The notes below the pieces were generated by a model, which saw nothing but the letters and a program-made list of their open reading frames with translations, did not search any database and was not told the DNA's origin. Below are positions 62,001 to 64,000 of a stretch of DNA of 64,000 nucleotides, in pieces. A program made the position numbers and the translations under genes. This stretch comes from Aralia elata (Eukaryota; Streptophyta; Magnoliopsida; Apiales; Araliaceae), in NCBI GenBank assembly GCA_034770075.1, contig CM068383.1, forward strand, positions 9,885,778 through 9,949,777, read 5' to 3'. How positions within the stretch are numbered: the stretch's first letter is position 1; each line of letters starts with the position of its first letter.

Positions 62001-63900
62001 TATATAAAGGCTCTCTATTGTACATTGTAAGATATATAATAGAAAACATCTTCCCTTCTTTATTTCTCCACATTATCAAGTGACCATTTTTACACATGTA
62101 CTTTTTGTGAAGTAGTAAACAAAAAATTGAATTAAATGATCAATTTGCGCGTCCTTTGTATAATATGGATTACGGAAGATCCATGAGTGGTACTAATTAA
62201 TAATTAATCTTTCTTAACTCATTTGTTTTTTGATGCTTTAGTTAGAGAACATTTCAAGTGCTTCTTCTCTCATTACCTATGGTTTATATTTCTTTGTAGT
62301 AGCCCCCCAGTTTATTGCATCAGAAAGTTACATGTGAATTCGTTAATGAGTCAAAATGTGTATCCATAACTAACTAGTACCAGCAGAATTATATTATATT
62401 GGGAGTGTCTTTCCGAATCCGCTCTCTAATATGCTTATCCACTCTTTTAATTGTACTTTCCTTAATGTGTTGCCTAATCTACCCCTAAATAATTAATGTC
62501 ATTATTCTTTGTTTTCTCCAGTCTTCACATTGCACATCTATGACCAAGGAATGTCCATTCTCTATATAGCCCAGTAGCATGGATCTTCAAAATTTTCACC
62601 AACCTGCAGACTAATTCTTATATATTTGTACCAATAGCTGTGATCCTGAAAAGAACCTAAAACTAAAAGTAAACATTATATTTTCCTATCAGCAACCATG
62701 GTTCAGAACATCTCCTAAACTTTAATTAGGTCAATAACATGATATTCTCTCTCCCCCTCCACTCTCTTACTGCTATATATAACTAATGAACTAACATTTG
62801 TAAAGAATATGAGAAATTTTATATCGATTTAGTTGTTGTTGGTTAAGAAAACATTGAAAACCTTATTCATATTCCTTGGTGTATAATCTGGTAAACAACA
62901 ACTAAATCGTTAATTGCATCTTAAATCAACGACTAATTTATAACTGGGTCCATGATGATCACAGCAAAACATGTAGTAGTAGTAGTAGTATTTGAATATG
63001 GAAAATTTGTTCTTTTCTTGATTGTGCAGGTGTATCTTCTTTAAAGACACCAGATAAAAATTGAACTCATGAAAACTCAGACACTAATTGAAAATCAGAG
63101 CTTGTAGTTACCAAAGTTTCCCACAGTTTGTACACCGTATTGCTGATATCCTCCAACTTAATTTGTAAAACACTCTTTAAACATCACAGACAAAGAGTTG
63201 ATGATTGGCAGTTTGTGTTGAAGTAGTTGGAGGGAAGACTACTTTTTAAAGTGCTCTTTTTTATTTTTGTTTTTTAGTCCGTTGAGGGTGGACTTCTTGT
63301 TCCCCCTTTTATTGTATCTTCCTTTTCTATTAATAAAATTTCTTCTTTTATCCAAAAAAAAAAAGTAGTTGGAGGGAAGACAGAGACCTACGATGAGAAG
63401 CTAGTTTAACCAAATTAAAAAATTTCAACTTTCTGTCTCCTCTGAATTGAGTGGCAAATTTGTATCAATGAAGTTTGAGGGAGTGGATAAGTATATTAAG
63501 GAGCGAAAATAGCCGCTCCCTAAAATATTTGCATTTTCAGTTTTTCTGCATATCTCTTCGAATTTTATGCTTTTATAGTTAAAATCTCAGGAGTTTGAGT
63601 GGTTTTAATGCATCATTAAAGCATTTTTCTATTGGAGTTGTTAGAACCTCCTTGCAAGGTAGGCATTTGTTTTTCGTTTTTATTTGAAGGGAGTGAATTA
63701 TTGCATATTAATTTTGCTGAATTAGAGGGCCTTTTCTTTTGAACATATACATATACAAATAAGAATAATTTTGTTTTATGAACCAGGGTCTCATCACAGA
63801 GGAGCGTGAAAATATTGACCCTGATGCTCAGCCATTTGCAAGGAAGACAAAGGAAGTTGGTCGACAAGGATTGAGAGAAGGCGCAAGTCTTGCAGAAGTG
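47051..63900 (+). CDS. NAD-ME1: Mitochondrial NAD-dependent malic enzyme, alpha-type subunit, partial 3'
   Basis: Eleven exons: 47051-47221, 52727-52823, 53529-53647, 54424-54591, 54836-54964, 55498-55558, 56612-56715, 57342-57425, 58249-58355, 60842-60953, 63787-63900. All introns are GT-AG and in frame, giving 422 residues of about 600; the rest is beyond the window. Residues 1-35 are basic and Ser-rich, a mitochondrial presequence. Malic enzyme landmarks: YTPTVG (143-148, catalytic Tyr region), GSRILGLGDLG (194-204), EDF (285-287, metal ligands), FNDDVQGTAGV (306-316), and the dinucleotide fold VVAGAGSAGIG (341-351). The enzyme oxidatively decarboxylates malate to pyruvate with NAD in the mitochondrial matrix and acts as a heteromer with a beta subunit. 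It matches the 62-kDa alpha (NAD-ME1) type by memory. Intron 1 is 5.5 kb, inflated by a hAT element; introns 6, 9 and 10 also hold retroelement pieces. Confidence 0.96.
48492..48665 (+). repeat. Left inverted repeat and GAGGCG-rich subterminal region
   Basis: After the 13-bp end, motifs GAGGC, GCCTC, AAGGCG and GGCGT recur more than ten times in 160 bp, giving a GC-rich island in AT-rich intron. The right end carries the same motifs in 51757-51815. Confidence 0.85.
48718..48905 (+). other. Probable non-coding 5' exon of the hAT transcript
   Basis: A GA- and CG-rich stretch ends GGCAG/GTATGT at 48905-48906, a good splice donor. A matching acceptor, TTATTACAG, lies at 50002-50010, 12 bp before the transposase ATG. 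The 144-bp tandem repeats would then lie in this intron. This is inference. Confidence 0.4.
49235..50000 (+). repeat. Tandem repeat, unit about 144 bp, 5.3 copies
   Basis: The unit starts AATGTTATTCACTTCATTTA, has two 'cacttcatttaaaaatatta' blocks, and passes through 'aagttctgac' and 'atacatacat'. Starts are near 49235, 49379, 49519, 49665, 49810 and 49956. Copies differ mostly in the length of a T run (5-9) and small indels. It ends just before the transposase start codon. Confidence 0.93.
50022..51577 (+). pseudogene. hAT transposase (BED finger, DUF659), broken and internally deleted
   Basis: The frame opens at 50022 (MGKKDPAWKYG). A BED-type zinc finger is visible: W8, C26-x2-C29, H43 and H48. 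A stop (TGA 50358) precedes a second open part with SILSDGWKD (DUF659). A frameshift near 50750 leads to FLKSVDASDA, VTDNASNYKAAG and TPCAAYCIDLMLE, typical of hAT cores. A likely 93-bp intron spans 51029-51121. A further stop lies at 51149. After RFATAYLTLQSM and SDRNFW the sequence jumps to an acidic tail (DDRDDDDGGNDDQG), so the C-terminal half with the hAT dimerisation domain is missing. It cannot make an active transposase. Confidence 0.92.
52044..52367. repeat. Tandem duplication, offset 172 bp, malic enzyme intron 1
   Basis: About 150 bases from 'cttcttctgttttccccaat' to 'ctgcaataaaat' occur at 52044-52195 and again at 52216-52367 with only a few differences. A 20-bp spacer separates them. 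The near-identity points to a recent event. Confidence 0.95.
55709..55770 (+). mobile_element. LINE 3'-end remnant in malic enzyme intron 6
   Basis: 'ccccctttcattgtactctc' followed by 'cttcttcttttatctaaaa' parallels the better preserved copy at 63301-63362 and the typical 3' ends of plant L1 LINEs. No target duplication was identified. Confidence 0.55.
58539..58693 (+). repeat. 5' LTR of the TRIM-like element
   Basis: 155 bp, TG..CA ends. Longer than the 3' LTR by small indels, e.g. 'accaagtatgtttggtgccc' against 'accaagcagtgccc'. Confidence 0.92.
59272..59408 (+). repeat. 3' LTR of the TRIM-like element
   Basis: 137 bp, TG..CA ends, followed by target duplication GTTTT. Confidence 0.92.
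59850..59957. repeat. Tandem duplication, unit 55 bp
   Basis: 'gtgttttagaggtggtgagg' and the next 35 bases, ending 'cttattgacctag', occur at 59850 and 59905 with four or five changes. It is in intron 9. Confidence 0.92.
61880..62090 (+). mobile_element. Possible solo LTR remnant in malic enzyme intron 10
   Basis: 'ctatataaaggctctctatt' followed by 'gtacattgtaagatatataatagaaaacatctt' has the look of the promoter and R region of a copia LTR. The TG and CA ends and a target duplication were not found. Confidence 0.35.
63221..63381 (+). mobile_element. 5'-truncated LINE tail with 19-bp target duplication
   Basis: The 19-bp direct repeat AAGTAGTTGGAGGGAAGAC is at 63221-63239 and 63363-63381. Between them are about 123 bp ending in 'aataaaatttcttcttttatcc' and a run of about 10 A. 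Exact long target duplication plus A-tail is the signature of target-primed reverse transcription, and the tail resembles plant L1 3' ends. No coding remains. Confidence 0.88.
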
Positions 63901-64000
63901 GTGTGTAAAATATCTAAAACTTTTTGCCAACTATGGTAATGTTATATTAGCCTGTACAGACAAATCTGAAGTTTTTGCTTGTGTGCTATATCTACCATTT

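Overview
The window looks like nuclear DNA of a flowering plant, most likely a eudicot. The genes are split by GT-AG introns, the intergenic DNA is very AT-rich, and it is full of plant-type repeats: a Ty1/copia element, solo LTRs, a hAT transposon, Stowaway MITEs and large foldback MITEs. I cannot name the species from sequence alone. Gene coordinates below were read by hand from reading frames, splice sites and protein similarity recalled from known families.

Layout. (1) 1-3168: no gene recognised; it may be intron or 3' flank of the next gene. (2) 3238-3432 (-): first coding exon of a mitochondrial acyl carrier protein; the rest of the gene is not in the window. (3) 4667-10449 (+): complete six-exon gene for a RABH1/Rab6-type small GTPase, divergent from the acyl carrier gene. 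(4) 14325-19039 (+): decayed Ty1/copia retrotransposon with both LTRs and a 5-bp target duplication. (5) 19-31 kb: gene-poor AT-rich DNA with MITEs, microsatellites and a nested palindromic cluster at 22.85-24.25 kb that carries a telomere-like minisatellite. (6) 31126-32031 (-): an intronless gene of about 301 residues with a Cys/His motif near its start. (7) 32.3-46.8 kb: repeat-rich spacer with two related foldback elements, Stowaway copies, a solo LTR with intact target duplication, a degenerate minisatellite and an old direct duplication. (8) 47051-63900 (+): first eleven coding exons (422 residues) of a mitochondrial NAD-dependent malic enzyme, continuing past the window. Its introns hold a 3.35-kb hAT element, a TRIM-like mini-retrotransposon and two LINE 3' tails.

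The genes do not form one pathway. Two products act in mitochondria (acyl carrier protein in lipoate and fatty acid synthesis; malic enzyme in malate decarboxylation) and one at the Golgi (RABH1/Rab6). The most notable structures are the near-perfect hairpin in a RABH1 intron, the nested foldback cluster with its telomere-like repeat, and the layered insertions in the malic enzyme introns.
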